Shown: positions 1 to 8,501, numbered from the stretch's first letter. The stretch: 31,636 nucleotides of DNA from CALWPV01 sp045632125 (GCA_045632125.1 JAZQWC010000071.1:1-31636), one strand, 5' to 3'. Notes: generated by a model from the letters alone, not told the origin. Numbers and translations: made by a program.

Positions 1-2049
1 AATGGGTGCAGTGGTACCGTCCATAGTCTGATACAGAGTGGGTTTCCAACCACCTGCCACACGGATTCGCAGATCCTGATAACGGGCTACATCTTTATTA
101 TAAGGTTCTTTTGCATTACAAATGAACAGCCAGCGGCCTTCGCCGTCTTGACGCATCTGATACAACAAATTCTTAGTCAGGGAACCGGACTGATTGCGGA
201 TCTCCACATCGCGGGCAGCCTCTGCAGCCTTCAGCACTGCGCCCTCGCTCAGCGGAATGCACTCGCATTTAGCAGCCAGTTCGGCAGGTCTGGTACTGGG
301 TCTCGCATCCACCAAAGTCGGAATCTGACCGGCAAAAACGAGTTTTCCGCCTGCGGCGGCAAAAGCTTCCAGTCGCTCCATTGTCGATGCACGCAGGGTC
401 TCGCAGCCGGGTACCAAAATGACGTCATAATTCATATGACCAACTGCCAACGGTGCGCCGCCCTTTTCGCACTGGGTGGGCAACAGAGATTCGCTAATAA
501 AGTCGAAATCAACGCCGCCAAACAGCAGCCATTCAGTCAGATTCTGGAAGTTCTGATCCAGCTCATCGCGGACCATAGCGGTCTGCTCGGCAGGTCCCCA
601 GTGGAGCCAGTAGCTCTCCACCGGATGGATCACGCCCATCTTTACCACAGGCACACCGCGGGTCATGGCAGTGTTCACACGGGCAAAATGGTCTTCCACT
701 AATTTATATTGATCCCACCAGGGGGACTGATAGTTGATAGAAGCAGGATAGTCACGCTTGGCTTCACCGGCCATGGATACCCATGACAGATGGGGCACAC
801 GGATGGTTACGCCCAGGGCTGCCTGCCAGTCGCCGTGTAGCTTGTGGCCACGGAAGTCGAAATCCCAGTTGGTTACGCCGTACAACTCACTCAGCATACC
901 TTCGTAGCCGAACTGATGCACTGCAGACTGGGTCTGCTTGGCAGTGGTGTACTCGAAGCGGGCACACAGCATATCGATACCGGGCAGATCAAAACCGCGG
1001 TAGGAGCGCATAGCCTCACCCAGCGCTGCGGTCTGGCTTTCCAAAGTAGGTTCTTCCATCATATGACCGGTCAGGGCCATGTTATGCTCGCGGCACCATG
1101 CACCGCACTGATCAGCAAAGGCCTCGGCAAAACGCTCACAAATATGATCATGATAATGATATCGAACCAAAGAAATCTCGCCATCAGCCCGATCCCAGAT
1201 CAGTTCAGGAATGCCGGATACCACATCTTCGCCTTCATAGGCAGCAGCAAAGGTATCGGCCAGATCATCGGTCCAGGGCAGAGTCACATCATCTTTATCG
1301 GTAGCATACTTCAAAGTCGATTTACGGGAGAACTGAGGCTCATCGGTAAAGATAGAAGGAACTGTCTTATCAAATTCATCGCCAATGGTACGATTATATG
1401 CTTCATAAGTAATGTCGATAAAACGCTGCATCGCCTTCTTGTTCAGGGTATCAACATAGGTCTGGTTATTGAACCAGCCGCTCTCGGAGTTCTGTTCCAA
1501 GTAGGCATACCATTTTTCATGGGCGGCTTCTTCTTTTTCTCCAATTACTTTAGCAGAGATCAAATATCCTTCTTTATCCAGTTCCACATCAAAGGCAGCC
1601 AGCAAATAACCATTTTCGGTACGAGCCGCCCGAGCAGAAGAAGTCTCCATCAAAACAGCACCATCACCACCGGCATAGGGTACCGGAGTAAAGAGCAGAT
1701 GACGGGCACGGAATTCTTTGTCCTTGGTTACCAAACCACCGGCTGCACCGGAGGGCCAACGGTCCTCATCGTAAAGCCATGCCAACATATCTTCGCTCTT
1801 AGCCTTTTCTACACAGGCCTTGATCAGATCCATGTATTCATCGCTCAGGTAAGGGGTTGCCATACCGGTACGCACATGCATATGGCCTCCGCCGAAGCCC
1901 ATCTTCTTAAGCACTTCCAACTGCCAGGTCAGTTCTTCTTTTTTCAGGTCGCAGTTCCAGGCCCAGAAGGGAGTTCCGCGATATTCCGCAGTCGGATTCT
2001 CGAACAAGTTCTGATCCAGTTTAGGGGATCCATTCTTCTTATACAGCAT
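1..2049 (-). CDS. GH106-like glycoside hydrolase (alpha-L-rhamnosidase-like), 3' part missing
   Basis: The reading frame is open from an ATG at 2049 to the window edge, giving 683 codons without the C-terminus. Translation begins MLYKKNGSPKLDQNLFENP and continues with TPFWAWN near residue 27, a GFGGGHMHVRTG segment near 60, and WLYDEDRWPSGAAGG near 100. Near residue 300 it has an REHNMALTGHMMEEP-like segment followed by PGIDML. These blocks are typical of the large GH106-like proteins that act on rhamnose-containing or other plant and bacterial glycans; the exact substrate cannot be read from sequence. No signal peptide is visible, so it is probably cytoplasmic. AAAGGAGAG lies about 6 bases before the ATG. 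It starts 24 bases after the stop of the phosphoglycerol transferase gene and probably shares its transcript. Family members are usually longer than 900 residues, so roughly a third may lie outside. Confidence 0.7.
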   Translation of the reverse strand, partial: MLYKKNGSPKLDQNLFENPTAEYRGTPFWAWNCDLKKEELTWQLEVLKKMGFGGGHMHVRTGMATPYLSDEYMDLIKACVEKAKSEDMLAWLYDEDRWPSGAAGGLVTKDKEFRARHLLFTPVPYAGGDGAVLMETSSARAARTENGYLLAAFDVELDKEGYLISAKVIGEKEEAAHEKWYAYLEQNSESGWFNNQTYVDTLNKKAMQRFIDITYEAYNRTIGDEFDKTVPSIFTDEPQFSRKSTLKYATDKDDVTLPWTDDLADTFAAAYEGEDVVSGIPELIWDRADGEISLVRYHYHDHICERFAEAFADQCGAWCREHNMALTGHMMEEPTLESQTAALGEAMRSYRGFDLPGIDMLCARFEYTTAKQTQSAVHQFGYEGMLSELYGVTNWDFDFRGHKLHGDWQAALGVTIRVPHLSWVSMAGEAKRDYPASINYQSPWWDQYKLVEDHFARVNTAMTRGVPVVKMGVIHPVESYWLHWGPAEQTAMVRDELDQNFQNLTEWLLFGGVDFDFISESLLPTQCEKGGAPLAVGHMNYDVILVPGCETLRASTMERLEAFAAAGGKLVFAGQIPTLVDARPSTRPAELAAKCECIPLSEGAVLKAAEAARDVEIRNQSGSLTKNLLYQMRQDGEGRWLFICNAKEPYNKDVARYQDLRIRVAGGWKPTLYQTMDGTTAPI

Positions 2050-2073
2050 GGTCTTCTCTCCTTTGTATTCGTT

Positions 2074-3612
2074 TTATTCCAAGTCTATTTCCGGCGGCAT
2101 TTCCAAAAGTTCTTCGTTATAAAATTCCGAATTCTTCTGTAATTCCTGATCCAGTCTTTCGAAGCCAAACATCTCCGTCAGTGTTTCAACATCGGAGAAC
2201 AAATTTGTACCCAAACCTAAACGGTTACCCTCAATTCGGCAGCCCATGGCAGCCAGGGTAGTGGGAAACATATCGAAGGTAGCAAATTTACGCTCACCTT
2301 CCATTTCAGGTTGAACAGCCGAATTAATAATACAGTTATATACCGTTCGGGTATAGTTCTCGTCAATATCCTCCAAAAAGGCCGGATCCATGGTCAAATG
2401 GTCACCGGAGATCACAATCGTAGTATTTTTATAAAAAGGCTGAACTTTGATCCATTCAATAAATTCATAGACCTGTTTCGAAGAACAACGCAGCACATTC
2501 GCATACTGCTCTTCATAGATCTCCTCGCACTGAGGACACCAATATCCATCTGGGAAATGCGTATCGGCTGTCAACATGGTAAAGTTAAAGGGCTGGCCGC
2601 TCTTTCCAAGCTCGCTCAGTTCTTCCTTCGCATATTGGAATAGCTTCTCGTCTTCAAAGCCCCACCATACTTTATAATCCTCATCCAATCGGCCTTCCGC
2701 CTTCAAGGACTTAATATCCACGATCTTATAATTACCATGTTCGCTAAAGTAGGATTCACGCTCCGCAAACTCACCATCGGAACCAATCAGCAGCGTCTGA
2801 GTGTATCCCTGCTCCTGCAAAATTTCACCAATCGAAATAACACCCGGCACAAACTCTTCATCGCCGCCGTAATTCTCCGCCGTCAACGGCACCTTCAACA
2901 TCGTACCGCAGGTCTGCGTCATCATGGCTGCTGCCGTCCAGGTCGAACCGGTATAGGTCAAACCACCGCCGAAGCTGATATTTTTCTCCCGCAGCTGCGT
3001 CAGCTCCGGAATATAATCATCTATAATCTTTTCACCTACACCCGGCTCAGCATAGGTATTTTCCATCGACTCAAGGAAGATATAAATCAAATTCCGTTTC
3101 TCACGGGGAAAGCGAAGCTCCACATCCTCCGGATTCACATAGTACCCTTCAATAAACAAAGAGTTGGTCATCGATGCCGTAACCCAGCGACCCACTTCCA
3201 ATTTAATAATAAAGAACGCCAACGACACGATCAAACACCACAGAGAAATTTTAAAAGAACGCTCTCTTATATATTTGGCAATTCTCACATACCGAACTTT
3301 AAAATAGTTCTTCTCCTTCGCCCAGCGATCCACTTCCACCTTCAATCGCTTATACGCCAAAATCTGAATTAGCGTTGACACAACGCCAAACACACCCACG
3401 CGGATATATGCACTGTTCATCAGGTTGCTATTCGCACCTGCTGCCGAAGTCTTCATCTGGAAGATTACCTGATCCAGCGAAATCTGATCGTACTTACTCA
3501 ACAGCCAAATCGTCAAAAACACCATTAAATTGGCCAGCAGCAACAAAATAATTGCCGCAATATGTTTTCGCTTCACCCGTTTTTCATTGGTATGTATAAC
3601 ATTTTCTTCCAT
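2074..3612 (-). CDS. LtaS/OpgB-type membrane phosphoglycerol transferase (sulfatase fold)
   Basis: A 512-residue protein with three hydrophobic segments (about residues 18-38, 69-87, 122-138) and then an extracellular sulfatase-fold domain. The metal-site Glu is in FLESMENTY (E181). The likely nucleophile Thr is in TGSTWTAAAM (T226), TADTHF carries H352, and VISGDH supplies D404/H405. This arrangement is that of enzymes moving phosphoglycerol from phosphatidylglycerol onto lipoteichoic acid or periplasmic glycans. The WTAAAM block and three-helix N-terminus resemble OpgB/MdoB-like members more than the five-helix LtaS, so the acceptor is uncertain. The start ATG has AGGAGA 13 bases upstream, a long spacing. 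It is transcribed from the promoter at 3663-3691 and followed after 24 bases by the GH106-like gene. Confidence 0.85.
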   Translation of the reverse strand: MEENVIHTNEKRVKRKHIAAIILLLLANLMVFLTIWLLSKYDQISLDQVIFQMKTSAAGANSNLMNSAYIRVGVFGVVSTLIQILAYKRLKVEVDRWAKEKNYFKVRYVRIAKYIRERSFKISLWCLIVSLAFFIIKLEVGRWVTASMTNSLFIEGYYVNPEDVELRFPREKRNLIYIFLESMENTYAEPGVGEKIIDDYIPELTQLREKNISFGGGLTYTGSTWTAAAMMTQTCGTMLKVPLTAENYGGDEEFVPGVISIGEILQEQGYTQTLLIGSDGEFAERESYFSEHGNYKIVDIKSLKAEGRLDEDYKVWWGFEDEKLFQYAKEELSELGKSGQPFNFTMLTADTHFPDGYWCPQCEEIYEEQYANVLRCSSKQVYEFIEWIKVQPFYKNTTIVISGDHLTMDPAFLEDIDENYTRTVYNCIINSAVQPEMEGERKFATFDMFPTTLAAMGCRIEGNRLGLGTNLFSDVETLTEMFGFERLDQELQKNSEFYNEELLEMPPEIDLE

Positions 3613-3662
3613 GTTATCTATAGAATCTCCTTTTGTTTTTAAACAAATTTAAAGATGCCCGT

Positions 3663-3691
3663 ATTATACACCTTTTCCCCCGAAAACTCAA
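3663..3691 (-). promoter_or_regulatory. Sigma-70/A promoter of the phosphoglycerol transferase gene
   Basis: On the minus strand TTGAGT (3691-3686), a 17-base spacer and TATAAT (3668-3663). It lies about 50 bases upstream of the ATG at 3612. Confidence 0.75.
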
Positions 3692-3692
3692 C

Positions 3693-3711
3693 TAACATTC
3701 TGCTAATGTTA
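3693..3711. promoter_or_regulatory. Inverted repeat TAACATT-N5-AATGTTA beside the -35 box
   Basis: Perfect 7-base arms with a CTGCT spacer, ending two bases from the -35 box of the phosphoglycerol transferase promoter. The position would suit an activator or repressor site; no regulator is identified. The rest of 3712-3829 shows no gene; it is AT-rich up to about 3770 and then an ordinary mixed sequence. Confidence 0.35.
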
Positions 3712-3829
3712 TAAATTTCCTCGCCCTTTTTCGTTAACTTTTTCTTAAGTTTTAATTCAAATTAATAAGGCGGCATAGCCGCAAACAACCTGCCGTTCTT
3801 CCCCCGTCCACGGCTTCCATAATTTTCCC

Positions 3830-3858
3830 TTGTATTCATTTTTCATTTGCGTTATACT
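3830..3858 (+). promoter_or_regulatory. Sigma-70/A promoter of the metal exporter gene
   Basis: TTGTAT (3830-3835), 17-base spacer, TATACT (3853-3858). The predicted transcript start is only about 22 bases before the TTG start codon, leaving no room for a manganese (yybP-ykoY) riboswitch. Confidence 0.65.
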
Positions 3859-3887
3859 ATTAAGATCCTACTAATGGAGGTTATATT

Positions 3888-4727
3888 TTGCATTTGTTGA
3901 TACACTCTTTGGAGCATTCTCTCATTGACACTTTGAAAATGCTTCCAATATTATATATTTCCTATTTGCTCATGGAATTCATCGAACATCGAACCGGCAG
4001 CCGAATGGATGCCATTATTTCTAAGATGCACAAAACCGGTCCTTTTTGGGCCGCCCTATTGGGTCTTCTTCCTCAATGTGGTTTTTCCGGTGCCGCAGCC
4101 GGTTTGTATGCCGGAGGTATTGCAACCTTAGGTACACTCATCGCTGTATTTCTATCCACTAGCGATGAGATGCTGCCTTTACTGCTTTCCTCCGGTGCAC
4201 CTATTGGACTCATCGGCCGCATCTTAACTGTCAAATTCCTTTGCGGTCTAACCGCAGGTTTCATCATTGATTTCTTTGTCCGTCGTCATACCCATGAAAT
4301 ACATGAACTCTGTGCGCAGGAGCGTTGTTCCTGTGAACGTCACAATCTTTGGGTCGCTTCTGCCATCCACTGCCTGCAGGTGGGAGCCATCATCTTCATC
4401 GTTATGTTTGTCTTAGAACTTATTATGGAACTAGGCGGCAGCGACATACTTTCCCGCCTTCTTTCTTCAATTCCTTTACTCGGCGAACTTGTAGCTGCTC
4501 TCATCGGTTTAATTCCCAGCTGCTCCTCCTCGGTACTACTGACTCAATTATATTTGAACGGCATCATTACGATCGGTCCCTTGCTGGCCGGTCTGTTCGC
4601 CAATGCCGGCATAGGTCTTTTAGTCCTGTTTCGACTCAATAAAAATAAGAAGGAAAATCTTTCGATCCTCCTTCTTCTATACGCAATCAGTGTACTCTGC
4701 GGTCTGTTGATGAGATTGATTCTGTAA
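3888..4727 (+). CDS. Putative manganese/arsenic efflux protein (ArsP_2-like heavy-metal exporter)
   Basis: A 279-residue, very hydrophobic protein with two related halves. The first contains LLGLLPQCGFSGAAAG (about 58-72) and the second LIGLIPSCSSSVLLTQ (about 205-220), each with a conserved Pro-x-Cys in a membrane segment. This is the signature of the family annotated as putative manganese transporter or arsenic efflux protein. A cytoplasmic loop at about 134-152 holds H134, H136, H139, C142, C147, C149 and H152, a plausible metal-sensing or delivery site. The start is TTG, chosen because GGAGG ends 7 bases before it and no ATG lies near. It is monocistronic, between its own promoter and the terminator at 4732-4770. 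The ion is not known from sequence. Confidence 0.75.
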   Translation: MHLLIHSLEHSLIDTLKMLPILYISYLLMEFIEHRTGSRMDAIISKMHKTGPFWAALLGLLPQCGFSGAAAGLYAGGIATLGTLIAVFLSTSDEMLPLLLSSGAPIGLIGRILTVKFLCGLTAGFIIDFFVRRHTHEIHELCAQERCSCERHNLWVASAIHCLQVGAIIFIVMFVLELIMELGGSDILSRLLSSIPLLGELVAALIGLIPSCSSSVLLTQLYLNGIITIGPLLAGLFANAGIGLLVLFRLNKNKKENLSILLLLYAISVLCGLLMRLIL

Positions 4728-4731
4728 TTCT

Positions 4732-4770
4732 AAAACGCTTTTATATTTTACAATATGAAAGCGTTTTTTT
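4732..4770 (+). terminator. Intrinsic terminator after the metal exporter
   Basis: Arms AAACGCTTT and AAAGCGTTT around an AT-rich loop, followed by a run of T on the plus strand. It overlaps the last codons of the convergent histidine phosphatase gene. The minus-strand T-run is only four, so it works mainly for the plus gene. It lacks the 13-nt loop motif found at five other gene ends. Confidence 0.8.
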
Positions 4771-5295
4771 ATCGTTATCTTCGGTAACACAGACGATCCA
4801 GGGCATGGTCATTTCCTTAAACTGTTCATAGCCAAACGACGGATCCAAATAGTTTAACAATACTGCCAAGGCCGTTCCATGGCTGCCCACAACAACATTC
4901 TTTCCTTTATATTGTGCCAGTACCCATTCAAAACCTCTAATCACACGCGCCTTAACCTCATTCAAGGATTCACCGCCGGGCAGCTTGTAATTGAAATCTT
5001 TCCATTGATTTTTTGAAAATTCATTCCAATCTGCGATCCATTCGTCCGCAACGGCACGCTCGCGAAAATCCTCTACTGCTACGATCGGCATGAATACCGC
5101 CCGAGCAAAGGGCTGCACCGTGTTGACCGCTCTGCGGTAAGGGCTGGATAAAACCATGTCGATATTTTTATCCATAAAATATTCTGCCAGCTTTTTAGCA
5201 TCCTCTGTACCTTTCGCAGTCAAATCGCGCAGGCGATCATTATGGTTTTCGTAATCCGGTTCTGCATGACGCACAAAATAAATATTAGTTTGCAT
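4741..5295 (-). CDS. Histidine phosphatase family protein (phosphoglycerate-mutase-like)
   Basis: A 184-residue protein with the phosphohistidine motif FVRHAEPDY (R9, H10), SSPYRRAVNT carrying the second conserved Arg (about 50-59), a Glu region in EDFRERAV, and VVGSHGTALAVL with the second catalytic His (about 136-147). This is the complete catalytic set of the branch that removes phosphate from small phosphometabolites; the substrate cannot be assigned. It is cytoplasmic. AGGAAAG about 13 bases upstream is a modest ribosome binding site. Its stop codon sits inside the terminator hairpin of the convergent metal exporter gene, so the two 3' ends are interleaved. Confidence 0.85.
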   Translation of the reverse strand: MQTNIYFVRHAEPDYENHNDRLRDLTAKGTEDAKKLAEYFMDKNIDMVLSSPYRRAVNTVQPFARAVFMPIVAVEDFRERAVADEWIADWNEFSKNQWKDFNYKLPGGESLNEVKARVIRGFEWVLAQYKGKNVVVGSHGTALAVLLNYLDPSFGYEQFKEMTMPWIVCVTEDNDKKTLSYCKI

Positions 5296-5377
5296 ATGCT
5301 CATCTTCTTTCCTAATAATTGCTCGACATCATATCACAACCAGCTTGGGATTGCAAGTATTTTCATGCACTTTTGAA

Positions 5378-5427
5378 TTTACATCGACTTAACCTGTTCT
5401 TAACTTTGTTTAATATTTCGATTGACG
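5378..5427 (+). promoter_or_regulatory. Pho-box-like array of direct hexamers with 11-bp period
   Basis: Hexamers TTTACA (5378), TTAACC (5389), TTAACT (5400), a poorer TAATAT (5411) and TTGACG (5422) each start exactly 11 bases after the last. The final one is the -35 box of the downstream promoter. PhoP boxes in Bacillota are direct TT(A/C/T)ACA-like hexamers separated by about 5 bases, so this fits phosphate-starvation activation of the Na/phosphate cotransporter. Family knowledge supports the reading; binding is inferred. Confidence 0.55.
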
Positions 5428-5450
5428 TTGCCATTTAAATGCGATACAAT
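5422..5450 (+). promoter_or_regulatory. Sigma-70/A promoter of the Na/phosphate cotransporter gene
   Basis: TTGACG (5422-5427), 17-base spacer, TACAAT (5445-5450). The predicted leader is about 105 bases and includes a short TTTTGTG/CACAAAA inverted repeat near 5524-5541. I see no recognisable riboswitch in it. Confidence 0.8.
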
Positions 5451-5562
5451 GATTATGAGAGATTTTGGATTTATATGTAAAATTCTCTCGCATTGTCGCA
5501 AATTCACATAGTTTGCCGACATTTTTTGTGCTCACAAAATAACATAGGAAAGGATTATTACT

Positions 5563-7329
5563 ATGAGCATTTTTGATGTCTTATCGCTTTTATGCGGCTT
5601 GTCACTCTTCCTGTATGGTATGGAAGTTATGGGCGATGCCCTGAAGAAAAGCGCAGGCTCCAGCCTGAAAACTATTTTGGGAAAAATGACCTCTAATCCT
5701 GTTAAAGGATTCCTGCTGGGTCTCGGTGTTACCGCTGTAATCCAGTCTTCTTCCGCCACCACCGTTATGGTTGTTGGTTTCGTAAACTCCGGTACCATGA
5801 CGCTGCTGCAGGCCGTTGGCGTTATCATGGGTGCCAACGTAGGTACTGCCGTTACTTCCTGGCTGACTGGTTTGTCCGGTTTGGGCAGCGGTGGTGCAAC
5901 TGCTCTTAGCATCATCAAATGGCTGAAACCTGATTCCTGGATGCCCATCCTGGCTGTCATCGGTATCTGCCTGATCATGTTTGTTAAGAGAGGCCGTAAG
6001 AAAGATATTGGTTCCATTCTTCTTGGTTTTGCTGTTCTTATGGTCGGCATGGACATGATGTCCGGTGCTGTTGGCGGTCTTGCTAAAGATGAAGGCTTCC
6101 GCAACATCCTGATCATGTTTGAAAACCCGATCCTGGGTATTCTAGCCGGTACCATCTTGACCGCTATTGTTCAGTCTTCTTCTGCTTCTGTCGGTATTCT
6201 GCAGTCCTTGACTGTAACCGGTGCTATCACCTACGGTGCCGCCATTCCGATCGTAATGGGTCAGAACATCGGTACCTGTGTAACTGCTTTGATTTCTTCT
6301 ATCAGCGCTACCCGCAACGGTAAACGTGCCGCTTTGGTACACCTGTTCTTTAATATCATTGGTGTAATTGTTGTTTTAAGTTTGTTCTACCTGATCGACT
6401 CCTTCGTAAACTTCGCTTTTGTAGAAGAAACCATCGGTATGTGGGGCGTAGCCGGTGTACATACCATCTTCAAGATCATTTCCGTTGCTCTGATTGGTCC
6501 CTTCTACAAACAGCTGGCTAAACTTGCCACCGTGGTTCTTCCCGATCGTAAAGAAGACGTTGAAACCGTTAATCTGCTGGATGAACGCTTGATCACCACC
6601 CCTGGTGTGGCCGTTGCCCGCGCCAGTGAAGTAACCGCCATGATGGCCGAAGATGCCACCATCGGCTTGATCAAATCCTTTGGCTTATTCGAAAATTACG
6701 ATTCCAAGTTGGCTGATGAGATCCGTGATCTGGAAGGCAAAGTGGATACCTATGAAGATGCTTTGGGAAGTTATCTGGTTAAGATCGCTGCTACTGATTT
6801 GAACGAGAAAGACTCCCGTCAGATCACCATGCTGCTTCATATGATCAGTGACCTTGAGCGTATTTCCGACCACTCTGTTAACATCGTAGAAGCTGTTGAA
6901 GAGCTGCGCGAAAAGAAGATCTCCTTCTCTGAGACTGCTATGAACGAAGTACATATTCTCCAGGCGGCTCTTACCGATATCCTGACCAAGACCAAGGAAG
7001 CTTGTGCTAATAACGATATCGAGCTGGCTGCTAAGGTTGAGCCTTTGGAACAGGCAATTGATGATCTGATCGACCGCATCAAGCTGCACCATGTTGTACG
7101 TCTGCAGCAGGGTGAATGTACCATCGAGCTTGGTTTCGTTTTGAATGATCTGTTAACTTGCTATGAGCGTGTATCTGATCACTGCTCTAACGTAGCCGGT
7201 TGTATCATTGAAATTTCTAAGTTTGGTGCTCTGGATATGCATAAATATCTGGCCGGCATTAAACACGACAGCGAAAACTTCTATCAGAAGTACAACGAGT
7301 ATACTCACAAATATCACATCGAAGACTAA
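5563..7329 (+). CDS. Na+/phosphate cotransporter with C-terminal PhoU-like domain (NptA type)
   Basis: A 588-residue membrane protein that imports inorganic phosphate with sodium. The family hallmark QSSSATT at residues 61-67 and its repeat QSSSASV at 204-210 mark the two inverted transport halves. Each is followed by glycine-rich membrane segments including GANVGTAVTSW and GQNIGTCVTAL. About eight hydrophobic segments fill residues 1-320. The cytoplasmic tail, about 350-570, is helical and PhoU-like (DLERISDHSVNIVEAVEEL and a second CYERVSDHCSNVAG copy), as is usual for this group. AGGAAAGG precedes the ATG by 9 bases. It has its own promoter and a Pho-box-like array upstream, and ends in conserved-loop hairpin copy 1, so it appears monocistronic. 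Confidence 0.93.
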   Translation: MSIFDVLSLLCGLSLFLYGMEVMGDALKKSAGSSLKTILGKMTSNPVKGFLLGLGVTAVIQSSSATTVMVVGFVNSGTMTLLQAVGVIMGANVGTAVTSWLTGLSGLGSGGATALSIIKWLKPDSWMPILAVIGICLIMFVKRGRKKDIGSILLGFAVLMVGMDMMSGAVGGLAKDEGFRNILIMFENPILGILAGTILTAIVQSSSASVGILQSLTVTGAITYGAAIPIVMGQNIGTCVTALISSISATRNGKRAALVHLFFNIIGVIVVLSLFYLIDSFVNFAFVEETIGMWGVAGVHTIFKIISVALIGPFYKQLAKLATVVLPDRKEDVETVNLLDERLITTPGVAVARASEVTAMMAEDATIGLIKSFGLFENYDSKLADEIRDLEGKVDTYEDALGSYLVKIAATDLNEKDSRQITMLLHMISDLERISDHSVNIVEAVEELREKKISFSETAMNEVHILQAALTDILTKTKEACANNDIELAAKVEPLEQAIDDLIDRIKLHHVVRLQQGECTIELGFVLNDLLTCYERVSDHCSNVAGCIIEISKFGALDMHKYLAGIKHDSENFYQKYNEYTHKYHIED

Positions 7330-7335
7330 GACGTC

Positions 7336-7386
7336 AAAAAGGAGCTTCATCGCGCTACAGTGGTATGCGCTTGAAGCTCCTTTTTT
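7336..7386 (+). terminator. Conserved-loop terminator hairpin, copy 1
   Basis: Outer arms 7336-7349 and 7372-7385 (14 bp, GGAGCTTCA core flanked by A- and T-runs), inner stem GCGC/GCGC, and apical sequence CTACAGTGGTATG at 7355-7367. It begins 6 bases after the cotransporter stop codon and ends in six T. Sense orientation to that gene. The 110 bases between copies 1 and 2 contain no recognisable gene. Confidence 0.9.
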
Positions 7387-7496
7387 CCTTTATCCTATCT
7401 AGAATACCATTGCTTGCTTTGATATTCCAACTTGTTAACTGTCGACACCAAACGCCATTATTCAAGACTAATCTTTCGTCCACAAATCCATCACAT

Positions 7497-7549
7497 AAAA
7501 TATGCGCTCTCAAGCACATACCACTGTAGTACGCGAGAGCGCATATTTT
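7497..7549 (-). terminator. Conserved-loop hairpin, copy 2
   Basis: Outer arms of 15 bp (7497-7511 with 7535-7549), inner stem GUAC/GUGC in the minus-strand RNA, and the CTACAGTGGTATG core at 7529-7517. The stem begins within the TAA stop codon of the DMT transporter gene. The trailing U-run is short (four, then AUG), so it is the weakest terminator of the five. Confidence 0.8.
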
Positions 7550-8447
7550 ATAAATTCGTTACTACAATTGCAACTAGTCCGATCAAAATACCGATCAAAC
7601 CGGGCTTGCTGGGTTTCTCCTTCAATACCAAAATAGAGAACAGGCTTACCAGTACAACTACACTACCTAAAGTAATAGGATACAAGTAACCACCGGGCAG
7701 TCGCGAAGACAGATAAGTCATAATCACGTTGGCCATACCGCTTCCCAGAGCGGCCCCCAAAAGCGGAACTTTACCATGCCACATTAAACTCATATCAGTC
7801 TTTACCACAGCACCCACTGTTTTCTTTTCTTTTTTGCTATCCAAAACTGCGAAGAAAATAGCTGCAATCAGAGCAAACACTGTTGCAAACACAAAGGACA
7901 TCATCATCATCTGCACATACTCAGTACCTGCCATGTTGATCTGATGCTGTTTGGATACCACACCGATCAAACCATTCAACAGCCAAGTCGCAAAGCAAAG
8001 AATGATCCAACGCACATTTACCTTACCGCCTTTTTCACCGCCCAGTACGCTGATACAGTAGAAAGCTGCCATAAACATGGCCATGCCGATACCCTGTGTC
8101 ATTTTCAGACTTTCATCCCAAACAAACAGACCTATAATAACCGGTACGATCATGCTGGCAGAAAAGAAGAAAGTCGTATAAGACAACGGACCACTCTGCA
8201 TCGCATAGTAATATACCGATACTGTCGCAATAAAACCGAAGCCGAACATTGCGCCGAACCACACTGTCGGCGCGCTGATCGTCATTCCCTTAGCACCTAC
8301 AAAGACCACAAAAGCGATTGCGATCAACGCTGAAAACAAACCATTCGCCAAAAGATTCTGGCGAATATTCTCCGCCTTCAAATAGCGAAGTGAAAATGTC
8401 TGCATTGCCATGAAAGCAATACAGGCAACCAATAATGCATATACCAT
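7548..8447 (-). CDS. EamA/DMT-superfamily transporter
   Basis: A 299-residue protein with about ten hydrophobic helices in two halves, as in drug/metabolite transporters. The second half ends in GGYLYPITLGSVVVLVSLF followed by VLKEKPSKPGLIG, a typical EamA motif around the last helices. The substrate is unknown; this group exports metabolites or imports amino acids or sugars. The start is placed at the ATG at 8447, because GGAGG ends 5 bases before it; ATG 8459 and TTG 8471 lie upstream in frame without a good binding site. It has its own strong promoter with an operator-like palindrome, directly downstream of the GH18 gene, and ends in conserved-loop hairpin copy 2. Confidence 0.85.
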   Translation of the reverse strand: MVYALLVACIAFMAMQTFSLRYLKAENIRQNLLANGLFSALIAIAFVVFVGAKGMTISAPTVWFGAMFGFGFIATVSVYYYAMQSGPLSYTTFFFSASMIVPVIIGLFVWDESLKMTQGIGMAMFMAAFYCISVLGGEKGGKVNVRWIILCFATWLLNGLIGVVSKQHQINMAGTEYVQMMMMSFVFATVFALIAAIFFAVLDSKKEKKTVGAVVKTDMSLMWHGKVPLLGAALGSGMANVIMTYLSSRLPGGYLYPITLGSVVVLVSLFSILVLKEKPSKPGLIGILIGLVAIVVTNL

Positions 8448-8501
8448 TTTATCCTCCATGAGTCGGCCCAATATGTAAAATTTCTTTCAACCGACTGTAC
8501 T

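Noticed and set aside
844..2142. A 432-codon open frame on the plus strand
   Set aside because: It lies antisense to the GH106-like gene, has no ribosome binding site and an implausible composition; the minus frame carries clear family motifs.
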